Assembly: GCF_013409575.1 (NCBI RefSeq)
Contig: NZ_JACCCY010000003.1
Coordinates: 124,001 to 188,000 of the forward strand
Length of the DNA stretch: 64,000 bases
Direction of reading: 5' to 3'
Source: Macellibacteroides fermentans
Lineage (GTDB): Bacteria; Bacteroidota; Bacteroidia; Bacteroidales; Tannerellaceae
Shown here: positions 7,988-17,965 of the stretch, one piece after another
Layout: every line of letters begins with the position of its first letter
Position numbering within the stretch: position 1 is the stretch's first letter
The notes under the pieces: generated by a model
What the model was told of the DNA's origin: nothing
The model's input: only the letters and a program-made list of their open reading frames with translations
Databases searched by the model: none
Translations under genes and position numbers: made by a program

Positions 7988-9775
7988 CTATTTACTGTTA
8001 AACCACTTTTTGACGGGAATATCGTAACCGGCCCCTTGCATATAATTATAGGTAGCCAGATTCAGTCCCTTTCCATAAAAATCCAGATCGATTTCCTGAG
8101 ATGTGGTGAAAGGGATCTCGTTGTTGGCAAATGGGGCTAAAGGCTGGTCAACATGCTTTGCCCCGACGCTCTCCGGACAGATTCCTGAGGGACTGTGGAT
8201 TGTCATCGCATATCGATGCCAGAAGGCCGATTGAATCCATCCGTTGGCAAACAGATTGCGCACCACCTCGAGGGAGTCTATTGTCTCACGGGCCGTTTCG
8301 GTAGGGAATCCATACATCAGATACGCGTGAGTCATTATTCCGGCTTCGGTAAAGTTACGCATACTCTCGCTGGCACTTTCCACTGTAATCCCTTTGTTTA
8401 TCATTTTGAGGATGCGCGGAGAAGCAACCTCAAGACCTCCTGAAATGGCTATGCAACCCGATTGAGCCAGTAAGTAACAGAGTTCGGGAGTATAAGATTT
8501 CTCGAATCGCACGTTGGTCCAGTAAGATACGATTAACTTCCTGCGAATAATCTCTTCAGCCAATTTACGAAGTAAAGCAGGAGGTGCAGCCTCGTCTACG
8601 AAGTGGAAACCCGTTTGTCCTGTTTGAGCAATCACAGCCTCCATCCGGTCTACAATCAGCTCAACCGGAGCCTGATCAAAACGTTTCACGTAATCCAGCG
8701 CCCCGTCACAAAATGCACATTTACCCCAATAGCAGCCGTGGGCCAACATCAGCTTATTCCATTTTCCATTGCTCCATAAAGCATGCATCGGATTGGTAAG
8801 CTCAATCATATTGATATAATTATTCTGCAGTAACCCCTCGTAGCTGGGTGTACCCGATTCGGCAAAAGGAATATTCTCCTTACTGTCGAAGTTCACCCTT
8901 ATAATCGAGCCCGCATCATCTCTATACAGCGTGCGGATCAACTCGCCTCCATCCATAATCCGCAACAAAGGCAATTCTCCGTCGTCAAAAACAAGATAGT
9001 CTATAAAATCAAAAAGAGCCGGATCTGTCAGACTTCTCAGCTCCGTATTTACATAACCGCCCCCCATCACAATCTTCACCTGCGGAAAATTCTGCCGGAT
9101 CCATTGGGCGCAACGAAGTGCACTATACAAATTCCCTGGAAAGGGAACGGAGAAACCCACAAGATCAGGCTTACACAAAGCCATACGTTGAGAGAAGATA
9201 TCCAACATCAACGTATCAATCAAGGTATGCGGTTTCTGCAATTCGTTTTGCAAGGGTCTAAATTCGGGTAAACGCAGGCATAGCGATTCGGCATATCGGA
9301 TTAACTCAAAATGAGGGTCGATGGTCGAATTTATAAAGTCACACAAATCCTTCAGAAATAGCGTGCAAAGATGCGTCGCCCTGTCGTAATTTCCTATTAA
9401 GCCAAATCCCCATTCCAGATCTTCATCCGATGGTAAGCGTTTACTCTCCGGCCAGAATGTAAGCTCGCAAAACCGTTGTGCCAATGTTGCATCCTTACCT
9501 CCCAGAAAACGCATCACCGGGTCGATGGTCCGGATATAAAAATCGGCCTGTTGCAAAATGATTCGATTCGCCTTAGACAACCGGCTATGTTGAGACGCCG
9601 CTTCGAATATCCGTTTCAGCATTGTTCCGGTTAACAGCCGTCCGATAAGTTCTATGCCAAGATCCATCTGTTCCGCATTGTGATTTCTTGAATGCAGGAA
9701 CCCTAACAGATGACAGGTTGCAGGATAGGGAGTATTTAATTGCGTAAGCGGAGGAGTTACAAGAAGCGCTTTCAT
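7988..9775 (-). CDS. B12-binding-type radical SAM protein
   Basis: A 595-residue protein with an N-terminal cobalamin-binding-like Rossmann region (LVTPPLTQLNTPYPATCHLL, later DLVGFSVPFPGNLYSALRCA and VMGGGY) and a radical SAM barrel starting near residue 340. The cluster motif reads GCYWGKCAFC, which is CX4CX2C rather than the canonical CX3CX2C. GGLEVASPRILKMINKGITV and AYLMYGFPTET fit the family. The cobalamin His motif DxHxxG is not visible, so B12 binding may be base-off or absent. The product and reaction are unknown. It stands alone between the Nudix gene and the ROK kinase. Confidence 0.75.
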   Translation of the reverse strand: MKALLVTPPLTQLNTPYPATCHLLGFLHSRNHNAEQMDLGIELIGRLLTGTMLKRIFEAASQHSRLSKANRIILQQADFYIRTIDPVMRFLGGKDATLAQRFCELTFWPESKRLPSDEDLEWGFGLIGNYDRATHLCTLFLKDLCDFINSTIDPHFELIRYAESLCLRLPEFRPLQNELQKPHTLIDTLMLDIFSQRMALCKPDLVGFSVPFPGNLYSALRCAQWIRQNFPQVKIVMGGGYVNTELRSLTDPALFDFIDYLVFDDGELPLLRIMDGGELIRTLYRDDAGSIIRVNFDSKENIPFAESGTPSYEGLLQNNYINMIELTNPMHALWSNGKWNKLMLAHGCYWGKCAFCDGALDYVKRFDQAPVELIVDRMEAVIAQTGQTGFHFVDEAAPPALLRKLAEEIIRRKLIVSYWTNVRFEKSYTPELCYLLAQSGCIAISGGLEVASPRILKMINKGITVESASESMRNFTEAGIMTHAYLMYGFPTETARETIDSLEVVRNLFANGWIQSAFWHRYAMTIHSPSGICPESVGAKHVDQPLAPFANNEIPFTTSQEIDLDFYGKGLNLATYNYMQGAGYDIPVKKWFNSK

Positions 9776-9831
9776 TTGATATGACTTTTCTGATCTGGGA
9801 ATTTCGTTATACTACAGGAGATTAAAATAAA

Positions 9832-9871
9832 AAAGGCAGAGAAGATACAATCCGGTAACTTCCCCACCTTT
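9832..9871 (-). terminator. Intrinsic terminator after the ROK kinase gene
   Basis: On the minus strand the 13-base arms AAAGGTGGGGAAG and CTTCTCTGCCTTT pair, with four G-U wobbles, around a 14-base loop, and a T run follows. It lies 20 bases past the stop of the ROK gene. Confidence 0.6.
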
Positions 9872-9890
9872 TATATGCTGGAATGACTTA

Positions 9891-10859
9891 TCAATATTCT
9901 TTCACTTCCCAACCCAGTGCGCTGGCACCTAATACGGCAGCATCACTTTCTTTTAGCTGAGAGAATAATAATTTTGTCTTGCCTTCAAAAACTTTCAGCA
10001 TGTTCTTATCCATCGAACGTTTGATCGGATTCATGATCAGATCGCCTGCTTTGGTAAGACCACCGAAAAGAATAATAGCTTCAGGACTTGAGAATGCCAC
10101 GAAATCGGCAAATGCCTCTCCCAACATAGCTCCTGTAGTCTCAAAAATCTCAATTGCCAGCTTGTCATTCTTCATGGCTGCATCATAAACATCCTTTGAA
10201 GTCAGTTCGTCCGGATCAATTTCACGCAATACACTTTCGTCCTTGCGAATCTCGAGGTATTCGCGTGCAGTACGTGCAACACCTGTAGCCGAAGTATAGG
10301 CTTCAAGACATCCCTGTCTGCCACAACCACACATTCTGCCATTGTTACGACGCATAATAACGTGACCAAGTTCGCCGGCAAAACCGTCGTGACCATAAAC
10401 CAGGTTACCGTTGATTACGATACCACTGCCCACTCCTGTTCCGAGTGTAATCACAATGAAATCTTTCATACCACGTGCAACACCGTAAGTCATCTCGCCA
10501 ATTGCCGCTGCATTCGCATCGTTAGTAAGAGCCACAGGAATTCCACCAAGCTTTTCGCTGATCAACTGAGCCAATGGAATTTTACCCTTCCAGGGAAGAT
10601 TTGGTGCAAACTCAATACAACCGTTAAAATAGTTACCGTTGGGAGCACCAACACCAACACCTTTGATCTTATCGTGACCGCCAGCCTGGTTGATAACCAT
10701 TTCAAGGCCCTTAGCAAGTTCTGCCACGTAATCGTTTACATCGGCATACTTACCTGTTTTAATTGAACCACTGTACAAGATTGTACCTCTTGCATCCACA
10801 ACGCCAAACACAGAATTGGTTCCACCAATATCTATACCTACCACATAAGGTTTTTCCAT
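9891..10859 (-). CDS. ROK-family sugar kinase (glucokinase-like)
   Basis: A 322-residue kinase that phosphorylates glucose or a related sugar with ATP in the cytoplasm. It has the N-terminal phosphate loop (GIDIGGTNSVFGVVD, residues 8-22), the catalytic region TNDANAAAIGEMTYG, the ROK zinc site (GHVIMRRNNGRMCGCGRQGC and LEAY), and a C-terminal FGGLTKAG segment. Length is normal for a ROK glucokinase. A -7 box TATATTTG (10904-10897) lies 38 bases upstream and a terminator follows, so it is a single-gene unit. N-acetylhexosamine kinase activity is an alternative. Confidence 0.85.
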   Translation of the reverse strand: MEKPYVVGIDIGGTNSVFGVVDARGTILYSGSIKTGKYADVNDYVAELAKGLEMVINQAGGHDKIKGVGVGAPNGNYFNGCIEFAPNLPWKGKIPLAQLISEKLGGIPVALTNDANAAAIGEMTYGVARGMKDFIVITLGTGVGSGIVINGNLVYGHDGFAGELGHVIMRRNNGRMCGCGRQGCLEAYTSATGVARTAREYLEIRKDESVLREIDPDELTSKDVYDAAMKNDKLAIEIFETTGAMLGEAFADFVAFSSPEAIILFGGLTKAGDLIMNPIKRSMDKNMLKVFEGKTKLLFSQLKESDAAVLGASALGWEVKEY

Positions 10860-11260
10860 GATCTAATTTTTATGATTAATAATGAATTTAGGGAAGCAAA
10901 TATAAGATGAATATATAAAACCATCAACGCTTTATCTACTAAAAAAGTAGAAACAGATGATATTTCTGCTAAAAGGCAATTAAGAAGTTATTAAATATAG
11001 CCTAAGATAACAACAAAAAAGCTAATTTGAATCGTACATTTATTTCCAATAAGAGACAGGAACTGTGAGATTTATGGACAACCGGACGGCCAGTTTCTCT
11101 ACATTATTTCAAATAATATAGTTAAATTTGTTTAATTATCAGTACTATGTGATACAAGGTATTCAGTCAGTGCATATATTTGTGCAATAAAAAAAAGTGT
11201 TTGAGTTCTGTAACTTATCTTAAAAACCATACGTCTTATAAATAAAAGTACTTTACAACT
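10860..11260. promoter_or_regulatory. Divergent intergenic region between ROK kinase and efflux operon
   Basis: No gene is visible in these 401 A+T-rich bases. On the minus strand TATATTTG (10904-10897) serves the ROK kinase. On the plus strand TATATTTG (11175-11182), 79 bases before the first ABC gene, and TAAATTTG (11123-11130) are candidate -7 boxes for the efflux operon. I found no convincing -33 TTTG partners and no regulator site. Confidence 0.5.
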
Positions 11261-11944
11261 ATGATTCATCTTGACGGAATTAACAAAACGTATCATAACG
11301 GTGCACCTTTACATGTATTAAAAGGGATTGACCTTGACATCGATAAGGGAGAAATGGTCTCTATTATGGGGGCTTCCGGATCGGGCAAGTCTACCCTTCT
11401 TAATATATTGGGAATATTAGACACCTACGATACGGGCAAATACATGCTGAACAATCAGCTGATCCAGAATTTAAGTGAAACTCGTGCAGCCGAGCTTCGT
11501 AATCAGATGATTGGATTCATCTTTCAATCTTTCAACCTCATATCATTTAAAAATGCCATGGAGAATGTAGCGCTACCCCTTTATTACCAAGGTATGAAAA
11601 GAAAAAAAAGGAATGCGCTGGCAATGGAATACCTCGACATGGTAGGCTTACGCGACTGGGCAGATCATATGCCGAACGAGATGTCCGGTGGACAAAAGCA
11701 GCGTGTTGCCATAGCCCGTGCGCTCATTGCCAAACCACAGATTATTTTGGCTGATGAGCCTACCGGTGCGCTGGACAGTCACACTACACTCGAAGTAATG
11801 GATCTGCTTCGCAATGTAAACCAGGAAGGAATGACCATGATTATTGTTACCCACGAACAATCGGTAGCCGATGTAACTAAAAAAATCATTCGTTTGCGCG
11901 ACGGACAGATTGAATCCATAGAAAACGGAAAAGGCCATGTTTGA
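11261..11944 (+). CDS. ABC transporter ATPase, MacB/LolD type
   Basis: A 227-residue nucleotide-binding subunit with Walker A GASGSGKST (residues about 38-46), Q-loop FIFQSFNLISF, signature MSGGQKQRVAIARAL and Walker B IILADEPTGALDS, then the switch His in IVTHEQSVAD. It powers the two FtsX-fold permeases encoded next. Its last codons overlap the first permease by 8 bases, indicating translational coupling. First gene of the five-gene tripartite efflux operon. Confidence 0.9.
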   Translation: MIHLDGINKTYHNGAPLHVLKGIDLDIDKGEMVSIMGASGSGKSTLLNILGILDTYDTGKYMLNNQLIQNLSETRAAELRNQMIGFIFQSFNLISFKNAMENVALPLYYQGMKRKKRNALAMEYLDMVGLRDWADHMPNEMSGGQKQRVAIARALIAKPQIILADEPTGALDSHTTLEVMDLLRNVNQEGMTMIIVTHEQSVADVTKKIIRLRDGQIESIENGKGHV

Positions 11945-13202
11945 TTTCGACAATTTCAGAGAGATTTTCAGTACAATCAAGAAGAATAAGCTTCGTACTT
12001 TTCTTACCGGATTCTCCGTGTCATGGGGAATCTTTATGCTGATTGTGCTGCTTGGTGCAGGAAACGGCTTACGCAACGGCGTAATGTACAATTTCCGCAA
12101 CATGGCTATGAACAAGATCGAGGTTTGGCCCCGCTTTACATCAAAGCCATACAAAGGTTTGCAAAGCAACCGCCAGATAAGCTTCAAGGAAGACGATTAT
12201 GTGGCTCTTAACCGCGAACACTCTGAAGTGGACCTTAAATCTGCCACCATCAATCATGGAGACACCTTGTTTTACGGGAAGGAGTTTAACAACTGTAACC
12301 TGAACGGCGTTTTCCCCGATTATGCCAAAATCAACTTTGTAGAGATGCTGGTTGGTAAAGGACGTTTTATCAACAACCTCGACATAGTGGAAAAACGTAA
12401 AGTGATTGTAATTAGTCCCCGTATCGAAGAAATCCTGTTTAAGAAGGAAAGCGGACTAGGCAAATACGTTAAAGCAGGGACAGTGATGTATCAGGTGGTT
12501 GGTGTTTATAAAGATGACAATAAAAGCAACGATGCTCCTTGCTATATCCCGTTCTCAACCGGACAATCCCTGTATAATGCAGGTTATGGTTTAAATCAGC
12601 TTTCGTTTACAGTGGTTGGAGTGAATACCGAAGACGAAACAACGGCATTCGAAGATCGTTTCCGTCAGCGTATGGGAAGACGGCATCAGTTTGACCCTAC
12701 TGATAAAAGTGCCATCGGTATGTGGAACACAGCCAACGAGTTCAGGATGTTCAATAGTATGATGAACGGAATTATCTTCTTTGTCTGGATTGTTGGTATC
12801 GGAACCCTAATTGCAGGTATTGTAGGCGTAAGTAACATTATGCTGATCAGCGTACGCGAACGGACCAAAGAGTTCGGCATACGTAAAGCTGTAGGGGCAT
12901 CTCCCATCTCGATCCTGAAACTGGTTATCTTCGAATCAATCCTCATAACGGCCATCTTCGGATACGTTGGAATGATTTCGGGAATCGGGCTTACCGAGCT
13001 TATCAACTATGGCATGCAGGCTTCCGGCGCAGGTGAAGCCGCCGGACAAGACGATATTTCTATGTTCAGGGACCCTACCGTTAGTCTTACCATCGCATTG
13101 ATATCCACAGGAGTACTGATCCTTGCGGGTGTGTTGGCCGGCTATTTCCCTGCACGAAAAGCAGTTAAAATCACAGCCATTGAAGCGATGCGAGCCGAAT
13201 AA
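11937..13202 (+). CDS. MacB-type ABC transporter permease 1
   Basis: A 421-residue inner-membrane subunit. One N-terminal membrane segment (about residues 20-42) is followed by a large periplasmic MacB_PCD domain. The C-terminal FtsX domain has three segments, starting near residue 285 (FFVWIVGIGTLIAGIVGVSN) and including the family motif VRERTKEFGIRKAVGASP. With the second permease it probably forms a heterodimer coupled to the ATPase; such systems move substrates from periplasm to outside rather than across the inner membrane. The substrate (drug, peptide or lipid) is not shown by the sequence. Confidence 0.88.
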   Translation: MFDFDNFREIFSTIKKNKLRTFLTGFSVSWGIFMLIVLLGAGNGLRNGVMYNFRNMAMNKIEVWPRFTSKPYKGLQSNRQISFKEDDYVALNREHSEVDLKSATINHGDTLFYGKEFNNCNLNGVFPDYAKINFVEMLVGKGRFINNLDIVEKRKVIVISPRIEEILFKKESGLGKYVKAGTVMYQVVGVYKDDNKSNDAPCYIPFSTGQSLYNAGYGLNQLSFTVVGVNTEDETTAFEDRFRQRMGRRHQFDPTDKSAIGMWNTANEFRMFNSMMNGIIFFVWIVGIGTLIAGIVGVSNIMLISVRERTKEFGIRKAVGASPISILKLVIFESILITAIFGYVGMISGIGLTELINYGMQASGAGEAAGQDDISMFRDPTVSLTIALISTGVLILAGVLAGYFPARKAVKITAIEAMRAE

Positions 13203-13225
13203 TTCATATAAAACAGAAAAGAAAT

Positions 13226-14485
13226 ATGTTTGATATAGACAGATGGCAAGAAATTTGGGTTACCATCACCCGTAACAAAACAAGAAGTCTTCTTACCTGT
13301 TTTGGCGTTTTCTGGGGTATTCTGATGCTTGTGTTGCTGCTGGGATCGGGAACGGGATTAAAAAACGGCATGATGCAAGGGGTAAAAGGATTTGCCACCA
13401 ACTCGGTGTTCGTATTCTCAAACCAGACCAGCGAACCATACAAAGGCTTTAACAAAGGCCGTTCGTGGAACATGCGCAACAGAGATGTGGAGAGTATCCG
13501 CAAAAATGTAAAGGGAATCGAAGCGATCTCGCCGGTTATCTGGGGTAACAGATCGGACAAGAACGTGGCCTACGGCCAGGTTTCGGGCACATACAATGTA
13601 AAAGGAATCTATCCCGATTACTTTAAGATTGAAAGTCAGGACATCTTCTTCGGCCGTTTGCTGAACGACATCGACCATAACAGCCGCAGAAAGGTTTGCA
13701 ATATCGGAAAAAAAGTGTGCGATGAACTATTTATGGGACAAGACCCCTGCGGAAAGTTTATCCGGGTAAACGGACTATACTACCAGATTGTAGGTGTAAT
13801 AAAAGGCAAGGCCTCCGGACTAAACCTGGGGGGACGTTCTGAAGAGAGCATTTACCTGCCCTTCTCCACCATGCAGCAAACCCTGAACCAGGGCGATATA
13901 CTTCACCTGTTGTGCTTCAGCGCCTATGCGGGTCAGTCGGTTGAACCCATTATTGAAGATGTAAGAAAGATATTGAGTGCTCAGAATGAGATTGCACCAA
14001 ACGATCCGCAAGCTATTCAGTTTGTAAATATCGCCAAGCAGTTCGAGACATTCAACATGCTGTTTATCGGGATCGACTTCCTGGTTTGGCTGGTTGGTAT
14101 GGGTACGTTGCTGGCAGGTGTAATCGGTATCAGTAACATTATGATGGTGACTGTAAAAGAGCGTACCAAAGAAATCGGAGTAAGACGTGCCCTGGGAGCC
14201 AAACCCTACAATATCATTTCGCAGGTTATGAGCGAAAGTCTTGCACTTACAGCCATGGCCGGATTGCTCGGACTCAGTTTCGGGGTATTCATCCTGGATA
14301 TCATCAATAAAGCCATGTCCACGCAGGAGGTTACCAGAGAGACATTCTTTATTAATCCGGGAGTAGATATAGACACAGCCGTGTATGCCTCAATCGTATT
14401 GCTGATAAGTGGTATGGTTGCCGGATTGATCCCGGCGTGGCGGGCCATGCAGATTAAGGCTATAGATGCCATCAGAGAAGAATAA
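13226..14485 (+). CDS. MacB-type ABC transporter permease 2
   Basis: A 419-residue paralogue of the preceding permease with the same layout: N-terminal membrane segment (GVFWGILMLVLLLGSGTGLK), periplasmic MacB_PCD domain, and C-terminal FtsX domain with VKERTKEIGVRRALGAKP. It starts 23 bases after its paralogue, so the pair looks like a tandem duplication kept as a heterodimer. It belongs to the same efflux operon as the adaptor and TolC-like genes downstream. Confidence 0.88.
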   Translation: MFDIDRWQEIWVTITRNKTRSLLTCFGVFWGILMLVLLLGSGTGLKNGMMQGVKGFATNSVFVFSNQTSEPYKGFNKGRSWNMRNRDVESIRKNVKGIEAISPVIWGNRSDKNVAYGQVSGTYNVKGIYPDYFKIESQDIFFGRLLNDIDHNSRRKVCNIGKKVCDELFMGQDPCGKFIRVNGLYYQIVGVIKGKASGLNLGGRSEESIYLPFSTMQQTLNQGDILHLLCFSAYAGQSVEPIIEDVRKILSAQNEIAPNDPQAIQFVNIAKQFETFNMLFIGIDFLVWLVGMGTLLAGVIGISNIMMVTVKERTKEIGVRRALGAKPYNIISQVMSESLALTAMAGLLGLSFGVFILDIINKAMSTQEVTRETFFINPGVDIDTAVYASIVLLISGMVAGLIPAWRAMQIKAIDAIREE

Positions 14486-14525
14486 TAAATTAAGATTAAT
14501 ACAATAAAAATAATAAACAAAGATT

Positions 14526-15647
14526 ATGAAAAGCATCAACGTGAAAAAGATTTTACGCACTTTCTTACTCGTGTTGGTAGGAGTAGCCGTTCTCAGTACT
14601 TTCTATTTCTTGTGGAAAAAATCACAACCGGTAATCACCCAATATGAAATCGTGACCCCTAAACTAGACACGGTTGTAACCAAAACTGTAGCAACCGGAA
14701 ATGTGGAACCTCGTTTCGAAGTACTTATCAAACCGCAGATCAGCGGTATCGTGGCCGAGCTTAACAAAGAGGCCGGACAGATGGTAAAAGAGGGCGAGAT
14801 TATTGCAAAAATCAAGGTTATACCGGAAATGGTTCAGCTTAACAGTGCCGAATCACGCGTTAAAGTTGCGCAAATTACGCTGTCGCAGATTGAAGAGACC
14901 TATAAAAGAGACAAACAACTGCATACCCAGGGGGTAATTGCCAGAGAAGACTTCGAATTGTCTGAAGCCAACTACAAGAAAGCGAAGGAAGAGGCACAGA
15001 ACGCACAAGATGCTTTGGAGATTATACGCGACGGTATTGCCAAGAATTCGAAAGTAGCCAGTACAACACTTGTTCGCAGTACAATTACAGGTATGATTCT
15101 GGATGTGCCCATCAAGGTTGGTAACTCTGTAATCCAGTCCAACAACTTTAACGATGGAACAACCATTGCATCGGTAGCCAACATGAACGATATGATCTTT
15201 AAGGGAACCGTAGATGAGACCGAAATTGGCCGTATACACGAAGGAATGCCTATCCGGTTGACGGTTGGAGCAATGGAAAGCCGGGTATTTGATGCTATGC
15301 TGGAATATGTATCTCCTAAAGGTGTAGAGAAAAACGGAGCCATCTTATTTGAGATAAAGGCTGCCGTATCAATCCCGGGGGATGCATTTATCCGTGCAGG
15401 ATATAGTGCAAATGCCGAAATCGTACTTAAAAAGTCAGAAAACGTACTAACCGTACCCGAAAGCACTGTAGAATTCAGCGGCGATTCGGCCTTTGTTCAG
15501 GTTGTAAAACAGGAAAAACCTGAGCAGGTGTTCGAAAAGAAGTACGTAAAAGTAGGATTAAGTGACGGTATTAAGATTGAAATTACGGAAGGTCTTACCG
15601 TTAAAAGCAAAATTCGTGGTGCTGCCATCGAGCCTAACAAGAAATAA
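14526..15647 (+). CDS. Periplasmic adaptor (MacA/HlyD family)
   Basis: A 373-residue membrane-fusion protein. A single N-terminal anchor (residues 11-29, TFLLVLVGVAVLSTFYFLW) is followed by a split lipoyl domain (VEPRFEVLIKPQISGIVAEL, GQMVKEGEIIAKI), a coiled-coil hairpin (about residues 95-165) and a beta-barrel/membrane-proximal region ending in TEGLTVKSKIRG. It should link the MacB-like permeases to the TolC-like channel encoded 17 bases downstream. Confidence 0.88.
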   Translation: MKSINVKKILRTFLLVLVGVAVLSTFYFLWKKSQPVITQYEIVTPKLDTVVTKTVATGNVEPRFEVLIKPQISGIVAELNKEAGQMVKEGEIIAKIKVIPEMVQLNSAESRVKVAQITLSQIEETYKRDKQLHTQGVIAREDFELSEANYKKAKEEAQNAQDALEIIRDGIAKNSKVASTTLVRSTITGMILDVPIKVGNSVIQSNNFNDGTTIASVANMNDMIFKGTVDETEIGRIHEGMPIRLTVGAMESRVFDAMLEYVSPKGVEKNGAILFEIKAAVSIPGDAFIRAGYSANAEIVLKKSENVLTVPESTVEFSGDSAFVQVVKQEKPEQVFEKKYVKVGLSDGIKIEITEGLTVKSKIRGAAIEPNKK

Positions 15648-15664
15648 TCTAATAACGACTTAAG

Positions 15665-17011
15665 ATGAATAAATTCAAATTATACCTGCCTGCACTCCTC
15701 CTATGCTGGAGTGCGCAGGCACAGGAACCAGCTAAGAAATGGTCGCTCGAGGAGTGTATAAACTACGCCATCGAGCACAACATTGATCTTAAACAAAAGG
15801 TACAAGATCAGGAAAGCAAAAAAGTAGACCTCAGTACGAGCAAGAACAGCTGGCTGCCCAACCTGAATGCCGGTTTGGGACAGAACTTCGACTTTGGCCG
15901 TTCGCCATCCAAAACGGGTGTGATTGTTGATCAGAACTCGGCCAACTCCTCTTTTTACCTGCAGACATCCATGCCTGTGTTTGACGGATTCAAGATTTCG
16001 AACGATATCAAAGCCAGAAAACTCGATTTGATGGCTTCTACCGAAAATCTGAATAAAGCCAAAGAAGACCTGGCCATCAACGTGGCTTCCTATTTTGTTG
16101 AAGCCTTGTATAATAAAGAACTGCTCTCGGTAGCCGAGTTGCAGGTTGCACTAACCAGCGAACAGGTTACACGTACCGATGCCCTTGTAAAGGCAGGCAA
16201 GGTTCCTATGTCGCAGTTGTACGACATCAAAGCTCAGCTGGCTAAAGATGAAGTTTCGCTTACCGAATCCAGAAACAATGTGAATCTTTCTCTGTTGAAC
16301 CTGGCGCAGATGCTTGAACTGGAGCGTAGCGGACAATCGTTCGACATCAGCGTTCCGGTTGTGGAAGATGCTATTGAGAAATATATGAACAGCATCCTGC
16401 CTCCGGACATGGTGTACAACAATGCAGTTGACGTAAAGCCGCAGATTAAGGAGCAGGAATACCTTTTGGAAAGTCAGAAGAAAATGCTGCAAGTGGCAAA
16501 ATCAGGTTATCTGCCCAAGTTGGACTTTAACGCAAGCTACAGCAACGGATACTATCACTACTCGGGAGGAAACGATATTGTAAACACTCCGTTTAGCGAT
16601 CAGATCAAACAAAACGAACGTAAGACCATCGGTTTCAGTTTAAGTATTCCAATCTTCAACCGTTTCCAGGTACGCAACAGCGTACGTAGTAACAAGATTG
16701 CGATTTTGAACCGCGAACTGATGATGGAAAGTTCAAAGAAAACACTCTACAAAGAGATACAGCAAGCCTATTTTAATGCTACTGCAGCACAAGAAAAGTA
16801 CAAAGCAGCGGATAAATCGGTGCTTGCCAGCAAAGAGGCCTTTGGCTATGCAGAAGATAAATACAACGCAGGTAAAAGTACGGTTTACGAATATAGTGAA
16901 GCCAAAACAAAATACTCGCAAAGTTTGTCTGAACAGATCCAGGCCAAATACAACTATATTTTCAGAGCCAAAATTCTGGATTTCTACAACGGCGTTCCAA
17001 TCAAACTTTAG
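15665..17011 (+). CDS. TolC-family outer-membrane efflux channel
   Basis: A 448-residue protein with a signal peptide (LPALLLCWSAQAQ) and two copies of the OEP repeat. The first begins WSLEECINYAIEHNIDLKQ; the second half contains KTLYKEIQQAYFNATAAQEK and EDKYNAGKSTVYEYSEAKTK. As a trimer it forms the outer-membrane duct and periplasmic tunnel of the efflux complex. Last gene of the operon; a strong terminator follows at 17041. Confidence 0.9.
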   Translation: MNKFKLYLPALLLCWSAQAQEPAKKWSLEECINYAIEHNIDLKQKVQDQESKKVDLSTSKNSWLPNLNAGLGQNFDFGRSPSKTGVIVDQNSANSSFYLQTSMPVFDGFKISNDIKARKLDLMASTENLNKAKEDLAINVASYFVEALYNKELLSVAELQVALTSEQVTRTDALVKAGKVPMSQLYDIKAQLAKDEVSLTESRNNVNLSLLNLAQMLELERSGQSFDISVPVVEDAIEKYMNSILPPDMVYNNAVDVKPQIKEQEYLLESQKKMLQVAKSGYLPKLDFNASYSNGYYHYSGGNDIVNTPFSDQIKQNERKTIGFSLSIPIFNRFQVRNSVRSNKIAILNRELMMESSKKTLYKEIQQAYFNATAAQEKYKAADKSVLASKEAFGYAEDKYNAGKSTVYEYSEAKTKYSQSLSEQIQAKYNYIFRAKILDFYNGVPIKL

Positions 17012-17040
17012 CTTACTATACACAACACACTCTAGCAAAA

Positions 17041-17069
17041 AAAGGGCTGCTCCAAACGGGCAGCCCTTT
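17041..17069. terminator. Bidirectional terminator between TolC-like gene and tsf
   Basis: Perfect 10-bp stem AAAGGGCTGC / GCAGCCCTTT with a 9-base loop. T-rich sequence follows on both strands, so it can end both the efflux operon (plus) and the ribosomal/tsf operon (minus), whose last stop codon is at 17095. Confidence 0.8.
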
Positions 17070-17094
17070 CATTTTGATGTATATCTTACAAAGA

Positions 17095-17919
17095 TTAATC
17101 AACGTTTAATGTAACACGGCTGAATGCAAGAATTGTAAGTGTTTTACTTTGCTGACGAAGGTATTCTTCAATTGAGATCTTAGAATCCTTGATAAATTCC
17201 TGCTGAAGCAATGTATTTTCCTTGTAATACTTCTGCAAAGCACCCTGAGCGATACGATCCAACAGATTTTCTGGTTTGCCTGACTGACGAGCTTTGTCGC
17301 GGGCAATTTCCATTTCTGTATCGATAACATTCTGAGGAACCTCTTCTGCACGTACAGCAACCGGATTCATAGCAGCAACCTGCATAGCTACGTCGCGGGC
17401 AACTGTGTGATCAACTGCTTCGTTGAATGCAACGATAGTAGCCAATTTGTTTCCCGGGTGGATATAAGATACAGAGCTTGCACCATTTACGAACTGATAG
17501 AAACCTAATTCCATCTTTTCGCCAGTTACACCAACACGGTCGGTGATGTGTTCCTGAATAGCGCGGCCATCAGCCAAAGGAGAAGCCAACAAAGCCTCTA
17601 CAGTTTCTGGTTTAACGCTCATAGCTACGTTCAGGATATCCTGAGTAAGGGCAACAAACTGTTCGTTCTTAGCCACAAAGTCGGTTTCGCATTTCAAAGC
17701 TACAATTGCAGCAAATCCAGCGTTTTCGGCTGCCAGTACACAACCTTCAGAAGCTTCGCGATCTGAACGTTTTGCGGCAACAGCCTGACCTTTTTTACGG
17801 ATAATTTCCATTGCTTTATCGAAATCATTTCCAGCTTCTTCCAAAGCCTTCTTGCAATCCATCATTCCCGCTCCGCTCATTTTGCGAAGGTGAGAAATAT
17901 CAGCCATTGTAACTGCCAT
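17095..17919 (-). CDS. tsf: Translation elongation factor Ts
   Basis: A 274-residue nucleotide exchange factor for EF-Tu. The N-terminal UBA-like domain carries the family signature LRKMSGAGMMDCKKALEEA and the TDFVAKNEQF motif (about residues 79-88) lies in the core that displaces Mg2+ from EF-Tu. Two candidate starts are seen (MAVTMADISHL); the upstream ATG is kept because Bacteroidales homologues usually begin MAV.MADI. Fourth gene after rplM, rpsI and rpsB, separated from rpsB by a terminator-shaped hairpin that may tune its expression. Confidence 0.95.
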   Translation of the reverse strand: MAVTMADISHLRKMSGAGMMDCKKALEEAGNDFDKAMEIIRKKGQAVAAKRSDREASEGCVLAAENAGFAAIVALKCETDFVAKNEQFVALTQDILNVAMSVKPETVEALLASPLADGRAIQEHITDRVGVTGEKMELGFYQFVNGASSVSYIHPGNKLATIVAFNEAVDHTVARDVAMQVAAMNPVAVRAEEVPQNVIDTEMEIARDKARQSGKPENLLDRIAQGALQKYYKENTLLQQEFIKDSKISIEEYLRQQSKTLTILAFSRVTLNVD

Positions 17920-17965
17920 AGTTTTATATTTTTATTGGTATGTAATCTTCTGATTTATAAAAAAA

